Part shown: positions 41,075 through 50,781 of the stretch, piece after piece
Numbering within the stretch: position 1 is the stretch's first letter
How the letters are laid out: each line of letters starts with the position of its first letter
Origin: Vibrio gigantis
Lineage (GTDB): Bacteria; Pseudomonadota; Gammaproteobacteria; Enterobacterales; Vibrionaceae
Assembly: GCF_024347515.1 (NCBI RefSeq)
Contig: NZ_AP025492.1
Location: 1,612,001 to 1,676,000 of the forward strand
Direction of reading: 5' to 3'
Length of the DNA: 64,000 nt
Program-made: the position numbers and the translations under genes
Notes under the pieces: model-generated
Databases searched by the model: none
What the model saw: only the letters and a program-made list of their open reading frames with translations
Told to the model about the DNA's origin: nothing

Positions 41075-41806
41075 ATGAACAAGGTCGTAATCGTTACAGG
41101 CGGAAGCCGAGGCATTGGTGCCGCTACATCGAAGCTATTAGCAAAACAAGGCTATGCGGTGTGCGTCAACTTCATACACAATGAATCAAGAGCTGATGAA
41201 CTGGTGAATGAGATTCGTGATCAAGGCGGTACTGCTATCTGTGTGCGTGCCGATGTGTCGGTAGAATCGGACGTAAAATCCCTGTTCGAAATTGCCCGTC
41301 ACAAGCTTGGGCCTATTACCCACTTGGTGAATAACGCTGGCATCTTGTTTACTCAATCAGCACTAGAAGACATCGAGATTGATCGCTTTGAAAAGGTGAT
41401 GAAATCAAATGTTTCAAGCTGCTTCTTATGCAGTAAAGCTTTTATCAAACAAGCTGATGGTGCTGGGTCGATTGTGAATGTATCGTCTGCCGCTTCACGT
41501 ACCGGAGCGCCATTTGAATACGTTGATTATGCGGCTTCGAAAGGCGCGATGGATTCACTGACCAAAGGCTTATCTCTTGAACTGGCTGCACGTAATATTC
41601 GCGTTAACGGTGTAAGGCCGGGTTGTATTTACACTGAGATGCACGCAGATGGCGGAGAGCCAGATAGAGTCGATAGATTAGCGTCGCAATTGCCACTACA
41701 ACGAGGCGGCACACCAGAAGAGGTGGCTAACTCGATTGCTTGGTTACTGTCAGATGAGGCTTCTTATGTGACTGGCTCATTTATCGATATTGCGGGTGGT
41801 CGATAA
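41075..41806 (+). CDS. SDR family oxidoreductase
   Basis: 243 residues of classical short-chain dehydrogenase: TGGSRGIG (8-15), NNAG, the SS of NVSSAAS, and YAASK with Y152 and K156. Close to glucose/3-ketoacyl reductase-like members; substrate unknown. AGGAG precedes the ATG. Confidence 0.9.
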   Translation: MNKVVIVTGGSRGIGAATSKLLAKQGYAVCVNFIHNESRADELVNEIRDQGGTAICVRADVSVESDVKSLFEIARHKLGPITHLVNNAGILFTQSALEDIEIDRFEKVMKSNVSSCFLCSKAFIKQADGAGSIVNVSSAASRTGAPFEYVDYAASKGAMDSLTKGLSLELAARNIRVNGVRPGCIYTEMHADGGEPDRVDRLASQLPLQRGGTPEEVANSIAWLLSDEASYVTGSFIDIAGGR

Positions 41807-41899
41807 GACACGTTGGCATTTACACTAAAATAAACTTCTTAAAACATTAAACACGCAACAAAAGTACCTAACTAAAAGAACGAAACTAAGAGTACAAAC

Positions 41900-42526
41900 A
41901 TGAAAAACTATTTTGAGAGTCCATTTGTTGGCAAATCACTCAAAGAACAAGTGACCAACCCAAACATTATTGTCGGTGAACATAGCTACTATTCAGGTTA
42001 TTACCACAACCACAGCTTTGATGATTGTGCGCGATATCTTTTACCTGATAGAACAGACATCGATAAGTTAATCATCGGCAGTTATTGCTCGATTGGCTCT
42101 GGCGCCGTGTTTATGATGGCGGGCAACCAAGGCCACCAAAACCAATGGGTGAGTACCTTCCCGTTTTTTTATCAAGAGGATGAGAAGTTTGAAGGTGCGA
42201 TAGATGGCTTCGAACGCTCTGGTGATACCGTGATTGGTAACGATGTGTGGATTGGCACAGAGGCCATGATCATGAGCGGTGTTAAGGTCGGTGATGGGGC
42301 TATCATTGCAAGTCGAGCGGTTGTGACTAAAGACGTTGCACCATACTCGATTGTCGGTTCAAACCCAGCTCGTCACATCCGTTATCGTTTCAATGAATCA
42401 GAAATCGCTCAGTTGCTAGAAATGAAATGGTGGGAGTGGAGCGAAGAACAAATCAAAGGCGCGATGTCGTTGATGTGTTCTTCTGATATCGATGGGCTTT
42501 ACCAATACTGGAAAGTACTCAAGTAA
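41900..42526 (+). CDS. catB: CatB-type chloramphenicol / xenobiotic acetyltransferase
   Basis: 208 residues of the hexapeptide xenobiotic acetyltransferase family. The opening [16 protein letters not shown], the active-site H79 (GNQGH), hexapeptide turns ([14 protein letters not shown]) and the terminal KWWEW match CatB proteins, including catB9 of the V. cholerae superintegron. It acetylates chloramphenicol in the family members tested. The sequence context (end of a cassette-like gene run) fits, but no attC follows it. Confidence 0.85.
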   Translation: MKNYFESPFVGKSLKEQVTNPNIIVGEHSYYSGYYHNHSFDDCARYLLPDRTDIDKLIIGSYCSIGSGAVFMMAGNQGHQNQWVSTFPFFYQEDEKFEGAIDGFERSGDTVIGNDVWIGTEAMIMSGVKVGDGAIIASRAVVTKDVAPYSIVGSNPARHIRYRFNESEIAQLLEMKWWEWSEEQIKGAMSLMCSSDIDGLYQYWKVLK

Positions 42527-42614
42527 CCGCTGTTCCGTGAGCACTTTATCCTATCGTTACTACGTCATTTTATCGTTACCACTTTAGTTTATCGTGTCAG
42601 TCCAGCGTAATGAA

Positions 42615-43793
42615 TTAGATACCAGCTCCGACTTGGAAATAGAGGGCGGTATCTTCTTCACTGAACGCAATATCAATCCCTGAAATCAGACCATAGCGCC
42701 TTGCGATAAGATAACGGAAACCCAAACCATAAGCAGCGTGAGAGCTTTGATCAAACATGTCTTTATCGCTGTTACCCGCATAGCCAATCCCCGTAAACAC
42801 GGCGGTTGACCAACGTGGTGTCCATTGTTTGCTTACTTGAACTTCCGCTGCGACGGTGTGTTCACCTTGATAACGATTACGTGCGATACCTCTCAGCTCA
42901 ATGTCTGGGTAATATTGAGGAGAAAGCACTCGTTCATTGGTCGACAATGATTTGTATTGTCCTCGCAATGCCAAGTTCCACTCCTTGTTTAACTCCCAGT
43001 AATTAAGCCCTTCTAAGTTAAACGTTTGATAAGTGTAATCACTGCCGATCGTGTCACCAAACCAAAGGTATTCCGCGACATAGTTGTAACCTTGCGTCGG
43101 ATTTAAAAAACTGTTCTTACTGTCGTATTCGGCGATTAAACCTAAACCGGAAGAGGTCGGTGATGTGTTGCCGATGTTGTTCAAGATCTCTTGCGCTTTA
43201 GGATGATTATTAAGTGAAAGGGTGGGTGCGAAGAATTGTTGAGAAAATCCCAATAACCATTGGGTATCCGGCACTCTAAACTGGAGCTTCTGAATCCCGC
43301 CCATCCCCTTTAGCCCAAGCTCCACACCTTCGTTTGGATCGAGTGGAGACAACGCGTTAGAAGAGCTTTGTCGATAGAAGGTCATGTTGATATCACCATA
43401 ACCTAAGCCACCAAGGTAGCGTATGGAATCTTCCTTCCAACTTCTCTTGTGACCAACAAACGCCATCCAAGTGCCGTTCTCTGTCGCAAAGCCCCCAACT
43501 GCAGTGATAGCCGGGGTGAGAAGTTGCGCGCCGCCATCGATGGATTTTTCAGCGAGCTCTTTACGCGTGTTTTTTTGCTCTTCAGATTCGTGCATGAAGA
43601 TACCTGTGAAGCCACCACCGTATCCTACCGCAGGCTCTGTAATTAGAATTGGAACAGGAAGAAAACCGTAGGCATTTTCTGCGAGGTATTCTCCCATATC
43701 CAAGTGACCATCGATTTGGTCTATAAAACTCACCGCACCTGCTGTTGTAGAGACAAGCACGAGAGCGCTTGCGGCTAGGGGTTTTAAGTTCAT
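42615..43793 (-). CDS. BamA/TamA-family outer-membrane protein
   Basis: 392 residues with a signal peptide (cleaved after TTAGA) and a C-terminal beta-barrel of the surface-antigen D15 type (ARRYGLISGIDIAFSEEDTALYFQVGAGI, ending in aromatic-rich strands). No POTRA domains are present, so it is not BamA itself but a short paralog. It resembles proteins annotated as BamA/TamA family or outer-membrane efflux-like. Confidence 0.75.
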   Translation of the reverse strand: MNLKPLAASALVLVSTTAGAVSFIDQIDGHLDMGEYLAENAYGFLPVPILITEPAVGYGGGFTGIFMHESEEQKNTRKELAEKSIDGGAQLLTPAITAVGGFATENGTWMAFVGHKRSWKEDSIRYLGGLGYGDINMTFYRQSSSNALSPLDPNEGVELGLKGMGGIQKLQFRVPDTQWLLGFSQQFFAPTLSLNNHPKAQEILNNIGNTSPTSSGLGLIAEYDSKNSFLNPTQGYNYVAEYLWFGDTIGSDYTYQTFNLEGLNYWELNKEWNLALRGQYKSLSTNERVLSPQYYPDIELRGIARNRYQGEHTVAAEVQVSKQWTPRWSTAVFTGIGYAGNSDKDMFDQSSHAAYGLGFRYLIARRYGLISGIDIAFSEEDTALYFQVGAGI

Positions 43794-43911
43794 AACGTTC
43801 CGTATTATTTACTATCCATTAAATTGAGTGTAATCAATCAAATAGATAGCGCAATAGAACGAGGTGCATTAACCGAGATATATGTACAAAAGGCGAATCG
43901 TACAGCGTTTA

Positions 43912-44277
43912 CTACTGGATTGTTTCTATGTACGTCAGAATATCAAGAGCATCTTGTTTTGTTATAACACCCTGCCACGCAGGCATGCCTTGTTCTACAT
44001 CTCCCTCTAAAATGTCATCTGCCAAAGAGCTTGGACTGGTAAAAAAGCCGCTCAGTTTATTAGCTATGTTCGCTGGCTTGTGTGGTAATGAAGCGGCTGT
44101 AGGGCCATCACCGTGCCCCTTGTCGCCATGACAAACCTGACAAAGTTGCCGATATTTTGCTTTGCCATTGGCGAAGTGGCTCGCATCAATTTCTGAGGCA
44201 GCACTTGCATTAAACGTCAACATTGAAGCGACCAACCCCAAGAAAGCTAACACGTGTAAATGGTTCATGTATTTCAT
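43912..44277 (-). CDS. cytochrome c, periplasmic
   Basis: 121 residues with a signal peptide ending at about residue 26 and one heme site CQVCH (C46, C49, H50); M98 in GMPAW is the likely axial ligand. Homologous to small c-type cytochromes of the class I type. Cytoplasmic maturation genes are elsewhere. Confidence 0.85.
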   Translation of the reverse strand: MKYMNHLHVLAFLGLVASMLTFNASAASEIDASHFANGKAKYRQLCQVCHGDKGHGDGPTAASLPHKPANIANKLSGFFTSPSSLADDILEGDVEQGMPAWQGVITKQDALDILTYIETIQ

Positions 44278-44483
44278 TGTTTTATTCTCGATTATTATTT
44301 AACAATGAAAGAATAAGCAGGTGTGAGTAAAAGAAACGTGAATGAGAATGCCTGTTTAAACCTAATTCAAAAGTCGTTTTGGTTACGGGCGATCATCAAT
44401 GTGACTTAGGTAAATGATTGATTATATGCATATTGCATAGTATGGCGTGTCGCATTAGCGTGGTGGATGAAATGGAGGGGATT

Positions 44484-44735
44484 ATGATTAGTTGCAACGA
44501 TTACGATTATATTGAGATTGTGTGTATGCACCGATACCCAATCAAGTTAACGCTGAAGTCTGGCGAGCAGATTGACTGTGTCGGGTTAGATACCCAGCGC
44601 AATGATAGCCGTGAAGAGTGCATTAAAGTTAGCATTCAAGGCGAACAACAACTAATCGTATTAACTCAAATAGCGACATTAGATGTTTGTGTCGACAACC
44701 CTCACTTTCAGCATGTCTCATTTAAAAAGTCTTAG
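44484..44735 (+). CDS. rof: Rho-binding antiterminator (Rof/YaeO)
   Basis: 83 residues, MISCNDYDYIEIVCMHRYPIKLTLKSGEQIDCVGLDTQ..., matching Rof/YaeO, which binds Rho hexamers and blocks primary RNA binding. GGAGGGG lies before ATG 44484; the open frame back to 44418 is not family-like. The next gene starts after nine bases. Confidence 0.8.
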   Translation: MISCNDYDYIEIVCMHRYPIKLTLKSGEQIDCVGLDTQRNDSREECIKVSIQGEQQLIVLTQIATLDVCVDNPHFQHVSFKKS

Positions 44736-44743
44736 GTTGGTAA

Positions 44744-44977
44744 ATGAATAACACGATTGAGCAACGCTATTGCACGGCATGCCGAGAAGAAACACAGCAT
44801 GTTGTTATATTGGTGCGCAAGAAAAGTGCATTTGCAGATAAGCCTAATCAAAAGCGAAGCGAGTTCTGGGCCGGCGTGATAAAAGGTTGGTTCCTTGGAC
44901 CGTTTATCGCTTCAATGGATGAGTTTTCGCGCCATCTTGTCTGTGAAAAGTGTGGTCATAAAGAGATCCACGACTAG
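44744..44977 (+). CDS. small split zinc-ribbon protein
   Basis: 77 residues. RYCTACREETQH and LVCEKCGHKEIHD are split by about 45 residues with a hydrophobic helix (FWAGVIKGWFLGPFIASM). Same layout as the genes at 20509, 34627 and 38900. Nine bases after rof, so likely co-transcribed. Confidence 0.65.
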   Translation: MNNTIEQRYCTACREETQHVVILVRKKSAFADKPNQKRSEFWAGVIKGWFLGPFIASMDEFSRHLVCEKCGHKEIHD

Positions 44978-45029
44978 AATCGATTTGGCTTAACAGTTGA
45001 CGCTTTAAAATGGCTTAGGAAATAGAAGA

Positions 45030-45479
45030 GTGAAAGAACAAGAATTAGAAGCGGTAAAAGCGTATGGTTTTGCGGTAAGAACTAACAATAACGATGAAGT
45101 TGACCCAGCTAAGGCAAAAATCGGGCAACTGTGGCAAGGCTTTTTCGAACAAGCGTTTCCTAAACTGACACCAGACTCAAAGGTATACGGCGTTTACACC
45201 AACTACGAGTCGGATTTTACGGGTGACTTTGATGTGATTGCTTGTACCAATGTGCTCACTGACACCACCATTGCCCAACTGATCGAAACAAAGATTGAAG
45301 CCGGAAAATACCTTACGTTCTCTGCAGAAGGCGAATTGCCACAAGCGGTGATCGATCTATGGGGTGAAGTGTGGGCGTATTTCAATACTGCGGATTGCCC
45401 ACATGTTAGAACTTACACGACTGACTTTGAATTCTACAAAGGCGAAACTGAAGTCGAGATTTCCATTGCGATTAACTAG
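45030..45479 (+). CDS. GyrI-like / AraC effector-binding domain protein
   Basis: 149 residues. VKAYGFAVRTNNNDEVDPAKAKIGQLWQGFFEQ and VYTNYESDFTGDFDVIACT are the GyrI-like (SbmC, effector-binding) family pattern, with a lone domain. Such domains bind small hydrophobic ligands. GTG start. Ends before a bidirectional terminator. Confidence 0.8.
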   Translation: MKEQELEAVKAYGFAVRTNNNDEVDPAKAKIGQLWQGFFEQAFPKLTPDSKVYGVYTNYESDFTGDFDVIACTNVLTDTTIAQLIETKIEAGKYLTFSAEGELPQAVIDLWGEVWAYFNTADCPHVRTYTTDFEFYKGETEVEISIAIN

Positions 45480-45503
45480 CCAACCTTAACAATAGGTTGA
45501 GAA

Positions 45504-45529
45504 AAGCCAATAGGTAAACCTATTGGCTT
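45504..45529. terminator. bidirectional terminator
   Basis: AAGCCAATAGG and CCTATTGGCTT, a perfect 11-bp stem around TAAA, between convergent genes. Confidence 0.85.
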
Positions 45530-45537
45530 GTAGTCTT

Positions 45538-46452
45538 TTATTTGGTTCTGTTTAACGATTTAAATGGTTTGGTTCCGTTCATCATATTAATAGCTTCAGG
45601 GCCGGTGTGTTTTACAAGAGTTCCGTAAGCTTCATGGTGAATCATACCTATGTTCTTACAAACAATCTCTTCGCCATCACTATCTGATAGACAGTTTTCG
45701 TAATCAATACCATTAAGAGTGATCGAATTTATTGTATTGGTGTAAGAAAAATCGTTTCCGTAGAACCAAACTTCGCCATCAGTTCTGTCTCCACCAATAC
45801 TTGTGTACTTGTTAAGATAACCGGGACTGGAAGTTCCTAATCGGTAATTATCATTATAGTTACTGACTAATTCTACATATTCGGCTTTATAATGGTTTTC
45901 ACTTGAGTTTTCCCAAGTGACGTTACCATTTTTAGTCTCACGATTGTGCCAAGTACCATGCATATTAGAAATACCATCGGACTCAGTGTTTTCCCATGTC
46001 GAAATGGTAGTGTTTACATAAGTATTTTCGACTAACTTATCACTCCAAATATATTCATTCCAACACTGATTTATATTACATAACGCTTCCTCTTCTGGAG
46101 TGCGTGGTTGTTCATAAAAATCAGGGTCGTAGTGTGGGTTCTTAATCTCGCCTTCCTGCTCTGTTCTGATTTGTGTAGAAACAGTAGTAATTTTTTCACT
46201 CCAATGGCCAGGTTCAGCAACAACAACACTATCTTTAACAGTATCAAATTCCTTACTATGATAGTGATACTCGCCAAGCATATAATAGTCGGACTTCTTG
46301 AATACCTCACCACCAACAAATTGACCTTGGTTGTTTATAACCGTTTGGCCGTTAATTTGAATCTCACCGGCAACATCTAATATTGCATCACCTTGAGCGA
46401 AAGAAGTCGCAGGCAATAATAAAATTAGAGAAGTTAGAGTTTTTAAATTCAT
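45538..46452 (-). CDS. exported hypothetical protein, partner of the lipoprotein gene
   Basis: 304 residues with a signal peptide (MNLKTLTSLILLLPATSFA). The mature part opens GDAILDVAGEIQINGQTVINNQGQFVGG and is rich in aromatic and acidic beta-strand segments; two cysteine pairs (CNINQC and the late C...C). No family recognised. It starts eight bases after the stop of the lipoprotein gene, so the two form an operon and may act together at the cell surface. Confidence 0.6.
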   Translation of the reverse strand: MNLKTLTSLILLLPATSFAQGDAILDVAGEIQINGQTVINNQGQFVGGEVFKKSDYYMLGEYHYHSKEFDTVKDSVVVAEPGHWSEKITTVSTQIRTEQEGEIKNPHYDPDFYEQPRTPEEEALCNINQCWNEYIWSDKLVENTYVNTTISTWENTESDGISNMHGTWHNRETKNGNVTWENSSENHYKAEYVELVSNYNDNYRLGTSSPGYLNKYTSIGGDRTDGEVWFYGNDFSYTNTINSITLNGIDYENCLSDSDGEEIVCKNIGMIHHEAYGTLVKHTGPEAINMMNGTKPFKSLNRTK

Positions 46453-46460
46453 TTTCTTAC

Positions 46461-47321
46461 CTATTTAGTAGATGTAATTCGGAAGTGACCATCAACGATT
46501 AGTTTTTCACCCGTTTTGAGATCAAGATTTTCGTTATTCTCTAAAACTAGAACCAAATTTGATTCTTCTGAGATATTCATTTGCCTGTAGCCTAGAAACC
46601 AAATTGATGATTGCTTTAGTTGTTCTTGGGTAATAACCCCCTCGGTTGGCAGCGGGTTTGGTCTTGTAGGGATGATTACATCAATAGGGTCGATAACAAT
46701 GTCGCACGACTGGTCTATGTGACATTCGTCAACAGGAGTACCGATATCAATTGGGTCTGCTTCAAAGCCTGGGTCTATAGGCTCAATGACGACATCTATG
46801 GGCTCAATTATTAAGTCACCATTGTTATCTCTTAGATACCTTTCAAGTTTCTGGCGAAGGTCTATTACGATCGGGGGGTGAATAGGGTCAATAGAAATAT
46901 CGCAATTCGTACCATCTTCTTCACAAGGTGTAATTGGTGAGTTACCTTGTGATAAATATTCTAAATAACTATACAAACTTAGATTTTCTAGATCTTCTGG
47001 AAGATCGATTAAGTTATCTAAAAATATTGATTGTAAATATTCTGTCACTTGCAAGTTGTTTTGTGCATAAGCCAATATATCAATAGCCGCTTGCTGAGTT
47101 TCTTGTATTGAACCACTTTTTAATTTATCGGCGTAAACCTGGGCTGCATCTTCATTTTCAGGCTTTATGATCGAATTGATAAAGTTAGAGAGTTCTGCTG
47201 GCGTTGAAGGAGCTATGTCTTGAATTGGTTCAACTAGAGCGGGTTTTGAAGAGTCGTCACTACCACACCCGAAGAGTGCTAAAGCAACGTAAGCAATACC
47301 AAAGGTTCTTAGTTTAGCCAT
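46461..47321 (-). CDS. lipoprotein with PID repeats
   Basis: 286 residues from ATG 47321. A short signal peptide ends in the lipobox LFGC (lipidated cysteine at about residue 19), followed by GSDDSS. A helical middle is followed by short repeats rich in EPIDVVIEPIDP and DPIDIG, with cysteines between them, then a beta segment (SIWFLGYRQMNISEE). No family recognised. Upstream gene of a two-gene operon with 45538. Confidence 0.65.
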   Translation of the reverse strand: MAKLRTFGIAYVALALFGCGSDDSSKPALVEPIQDIAPSTPAELSNFINSIIKPENEDAAQVYADKLKSGSIQETQQAAIDILAYAQNNLQVTEYLQSIFLDNLIDLPEDLENLSLYSYLEYLSQGNSPITPCEEDGTNCDISIDPIHPPIVIDLRQKLERYLRDNNGDLIIEPIDVVIEPIDPGFEADPIDIGTPVDECHIDQSCDIVIDPIDVIIPTRPNPLPTEGVITQEQLKQSSIWFLGYRQMNISEESNLVLVLENNENLDLKTGEKLIVDGHFRITSTK

Positions 47322-47585
47322 TATACACCTGATCACTTAACACTACTTCCTTAGTGAGAAGTTGAATATCGATTATATGCGTCAAACACTTTCCGTATGG
47401 TTGATTGTATTTCAGTATTTTTAAGGAATGGCGTTCTAATGTCAATGTAATTTGGAAAATATATTATGTAAATCAATTATAAGTAAATGATGAGGAATAC
47501 TTGTTGGGGGGGAGGGGAGCTAGCTTATGCAGCTTATATAAGAACAAGGAGTTGCATTATTTATGCTGCCCCATAAAGTTAAATG

Positions 47586-48257
47586 TTACCCAAAAAGACA
47601 ATCTTGCTTGGTTTCATTCCATAAAGGGTATTGCTTCATGACTTGGGTGTAGAGCTTGCTATCAAGGTGCGTTCTTAACCAACGTCCTACGTTTTGATAT
47701 TCAGATTTCACAAACCACTTCTTCTCGACTCTTACAAACTGGCTGACAAACGGCATGACCGCGAAGTCGGCCAAGCTTGGGGTTTCCCCAAATAAGTAGG
47801 GCTGATTTGTGAGTCGCGCTTCTAATTGACTAATGAACACTTCGCAAGCGTGTCGACGCAGCTCTACATCGATGTTCCGGTAGCGAACAGACGCACGATA
47901 CTTTTCTAAGTGACCAATAAAGTCATCATCGTTGGTTCTAATGATCTGTTGGATTTGTTCGTTAAGTGTTGGATTGCTGGAGCGCAGAAGATCTTGAGGA
48001 TCATTTTGTTGAAGTGCCCAGTTCATCACTTCTATGCTTTGTTCAATGATTTGTCCATTGGGTAAAACCAAAACAGGAACCGTGCCTTTTGGCGAACTGG
48101 CCAATAGTTCACTAGGCTTGTCTTTGGTAACGATTTCTCGAAGCAACACTTTTTGCTTTGATAGTGCGATGCCCATTCGCCCACGCATTGCGTAAGGGCA
48201 ACGGCGTAAAGAATAAAGGATAGGTAGGTCGGATTCTTTCGGCATTATTGAGGTCAT
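47586..48257 (-). CDS. glutathione S-transferase family protein
   Basis: 223 residues. The N-terminal thioredoxin-like domain has RRCPYAMRGRM with C-P-Y-A, as in omega-type or Grx2-like enzymes, and SPKGTVPVLVLPNG with the cis-proline. The C-terminal helical domain has SLADFAVMPFV. The alternative ATG at 48245 is also possible. Substrate unknown. Confidence 0.85.
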   Translation of the reverse strand: MTSIMPKESDLPILYSLRRCPYAMRGRMGIALSKQKVLLREIVTKDKPSELLASSPKGTVPVLVLPNGQIIEQSIEVMNWALQQNDPQDLLRSSNPTLNEQIQQIIRTNDDDFIGHLEKYRASVRYRNIDVELRRHACEVFISQLEARLTNQPYLFGETPSLADFAVMPFVSQFVRVEKKWFVKSEYQNVGRWLRTHLDSKLYTQVMKQYPLWNETKQDCLFG

Positions 48258-48349
48258 TTAGTTTGAAAAGTGTTGTACGGTGGTAAAGAGATCGTGATGT
48301 GGGTAGAATACGCGGCTTAAAAATTATAAGTAAGTGAGCGACTTCAAAA

Positions 48350-50605
48350 ATGAGCAGAAAAATTGAGTTATTAGCCCCAGGTGGCGATGTAGAAGCGATA
48401 AAAGCCGCCATCGTAGCGGGTGCTAATGCAGTTTATTGTGGTTTAGACACATTCAACGCTCGTAACAGAGCTTCTAACCTATCGTTAGACGAATTGAATG
48501 GTGTGATTCGCCTTGCTCATGAATACGGCTGTGAAGTGTTTCTGACTCTTAACGTTGTGCTACTGGAGCATGAGACTAAGAGCATCACTAAATTGCTGAA
48601 CCAACTTGTGAATACCAAAGTAGATGGCATCATTGTTCAAGACCTTGGTTTATTCAACCTAGTTAAGAAGCATTTCCCGTCGCTAGACGTTCACGCGTCG
48701 ACTCAGTTAACCACGCACAATGAAGGCCAGATTAAGTTCTTGTCTAAAATTGGCGCGACACGCGTTAACTTGTCTCGCGAGTTGAACTTACCTGAAATCA
48801 AGATGCTGACGGAAGTGGCACACGATCACGATGTGCTAACCGAAGTGTTCGTACACGGCGCTCTGTGTATTGCATTCTCTGGTCAATGTTACTCAAGCTC
48901 TGTAAGTGTGGGTAACTCAGGTAACCGTGGTCGTTGTAGCCAAGCGTGTCGTGATGAATACGAAATCACCAACGCGGGTAATAAGTTCCCACTGAACCTG
49001 AAAGATAACTCAGCTTACTACGACCTGCCTGAATTGGTTGACGCTAAAGTAGATTCACTAAAAGTAGAAGGCCGTATTAAAGGCGCACACTACGTATACA
49101 CAGTGGTTGATACGTGGCGTAAACAGATCGATAGCTTTGTAGAAAGTGGTTTGTTGATCGAAGACGACTCGAACCTGCACAAAGTATTCAACCGTGATTT
49201 CACCAACTCTTTCCTAAAGGGCAACCTGACGAAAGACATGTTCATTGATAACCCACGCGATAACAGCATGAACTACGCTGTTGAAAAAGCGACGGAGCAG
49301 AACAATGAAATCTCTGTGGTACAGATTCAAGAAGTGACCAACGAACTTCATCAAGCAAAAGACGTTCTTGGTAACGAAATGCGCGAGAAGATCGAGTTCC
49401 TTGATATTCGCAAGACACCAGTAACATTGTCGTTCAACGCAAAAATGGGCCAACCATTTACAGTGACAGTGAACACGCCAAAAGAGAACTTTACCCTTCA
49501 ATCTAAATCGCAATTGAAAGCGGTTGAAGAGAAGGCGATCACTCAAGAGCTGCTTGAGAAGCGATTCAAAAACGTGAAGAGTGCAGTTCACACGTTAGAA
49601 AGCCATGATTTCAGTGAACTGGACGCGGGTTTGTTGATTCCTCTAAAAGAGGTTTCAGATATTAAAGATGAGATCGACTTCATTCTGAACGGTTCTGTGG
49701 AAGTGATTAAGCACGTTGAAGTACCAGCACTGCCTCAACACCCTAAAGTGAACGAAAAGCCGACCATGTCGATGCTTATCGCTGATGTGGAAGACATAAA
49801 CCTGTGTGACGTGACTGACGCGGATGTTTATTTCAAACTGCCTGAAAGCTTCAAGAAGCGCTGTAACAAGTACATCGACATCTTGGCTGCAAACCCACGT
49901 TTGATCCCATGGTTCCCCGCGGTATTGATCGGTAAAGATTACGATGAAGCGGTTCGTATTCTCGAAGAAATTAAGCCTGCTCGCATCGTCACAAACAACA
50001 CGGGTATCGCGTACAAAGCTTACGAGATGGGTATTGAGTGGGTTGCAGGCCCATTCATGAACACCACGAACTCTCACGCACTGGTTACGCTGAAAGAAGA
50101 GCTAAACTGTGCGGGTGCGTTCATTTCAAACGAGATCAACAAAGGTCAGATTCGTCACATTCGCCGTCCAGAGAACTTCAAACTGTTCTACAGCATTTAC
50201 CACCCAATCTTGATGATGACTAGCCGTCAGTGTTTCTTCCAAAGAACGGTAGGTTGTAACAAGCCAAGCATCGAAGCGGGTTGTATGTTGAAGTGTGAGA
50301 AAGCGACCACGATTACCAACGTGAAAGGCATCTCTTTTGCGGTTGATAAACAGAAGGGTGGCTACCCAAGCATTTACAACCACGAGCAATTCCTAAACCA
50401 TGACGCTGTAACGGATTTCTCAGGCTTGTTCGACGAGTTCTTCATTGACCTAACCAACATCGGTGCAGGTTCGAAAGAAGTGAAAGACAAAGTTGAGCTT
50501 ATCAAGCATTTCGAAGCGCTACTTAACGGTGTTGAAGGTTCACAACAGAACCTAGAACAGATGGTTGAGATTCGTACTAATGCTCAATACGTTCAAGGCC
50601 TATAG
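48350..50605 (+). CDS. U32 peptidase-family protein (RlhA-like)
   Basis: 751 residues. KIELLAPGGDVEAIKAAIVAGANAVYCGL opens the family's TIM-barrel, and SGQCYSSSVSVGNSGNRGRCSQACRDEYE is its diagnostic segment. RlhA of E. coli, a member, makes 5-hydroxycytidine 2501 in 23S rRNA with iron-sulfur chemistry; CFFQRTVGCNKPSIEAGCMLKC near the end provides the cysteine set. The protein is about 100 residues longer than E. coli RlhA. The last codons belong to a 16-base tandem repeat. Confidence 0.8.
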   Translation: MSRKIELLAPGGDVEAIKAAIVAGANAVYCGLDTFNARNRASNLSLDELNGVIRLAHEYGCEVFLTLNVVLLEHETKSITKLLNQLVNTKVDGIIVQDLGLFNLVKKHFPSLDVHASTQLTTHNEGQIKFLSKIGATRVNLSRELNLPEIKMLTEVAHDHDVLTEVFVHGALCIAFSGQCYSSSVSVGNSGNRGRCSQACRDEYEITNAGNKFPLNLKDNSAYYDLPELVDAKVDSLKVEGRIKGAHYVYTVVDTWRKQIDSFVESGLLIEDDSNLHKVFNRDFTNSFLKGNLTKDMFIDNPRDNSMNYAVEKATEQNNEISVVQIQEVTNELHQAKDVLGNEMREKIEFLDIRKTPVTLSFNAKMGQPFTVTVNTPKENFTLQSKSQLKAVEEKAITQELLEKRFKNVKSAVHTLESHDFSELDAGLLIPLKEVSDIKDEIDFILNGSVEVIKHVEVPALPQHPKVNEKPTMSMLIADVEDINLCDVTDADVYFKLPESFKKRCNKYIDILAANPRLIPWFPAVLIGKDYDEAVRILEEIKPARIVTNNTGIAYKAYEMGIEWVAGPFMNTTNSHALVTLKEELNCAGAFISNEINKGQIRHIRRPENFKLFYSIYHPILMMTSRQCFFQRTVGCNKPSIEAGCMLKCEKATTITNVKGISFAVDKQKGGYPSIYNHEQFLNHDAVTDFSGLFDEFFIDLTNIGAGSKEVKDKVELIKHFEALLNGVEGSQQNLEQMVEIRTNAQYVQGL

Positions 50606-50673
50606 GGTTCAAGGTCTATAGCCCCCAAGGTCTACAGGGTTCAAGGTATATCGTTTCCAAGATCGAGAGTGTT
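50594..50673 (+). repeat. 16-bp tandem repeat, five units, over the gene end
   Basis: Units start at 50594, 50610, 50626, 50642 and 50658 with the consensus CAAGGTCTATAGGGTT, increasingly degenerate. The first unit contains the final codons and the stop of the U32 gene. Confidence 0.75.
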
Positions 50674-50721
50674 TAAGTTTTATAAGACTTAAGCGCTTAT
50701 AAGCACTCTGAACCAATAAAC

Positions 50722-50749
50722 AAAAAGCCACTCAATCGAGTGGCTTTTT
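50722..50749. terminator. bidirectional terminator
   Basis: AAAAAGCCACTC and GAGTGGCTTTTT around AATC, between convergent genes. Confidence 0.9.
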
Positions 50750-50781
50750 AATATCTGAGACTTTCTGAGTCAACAAACAGT

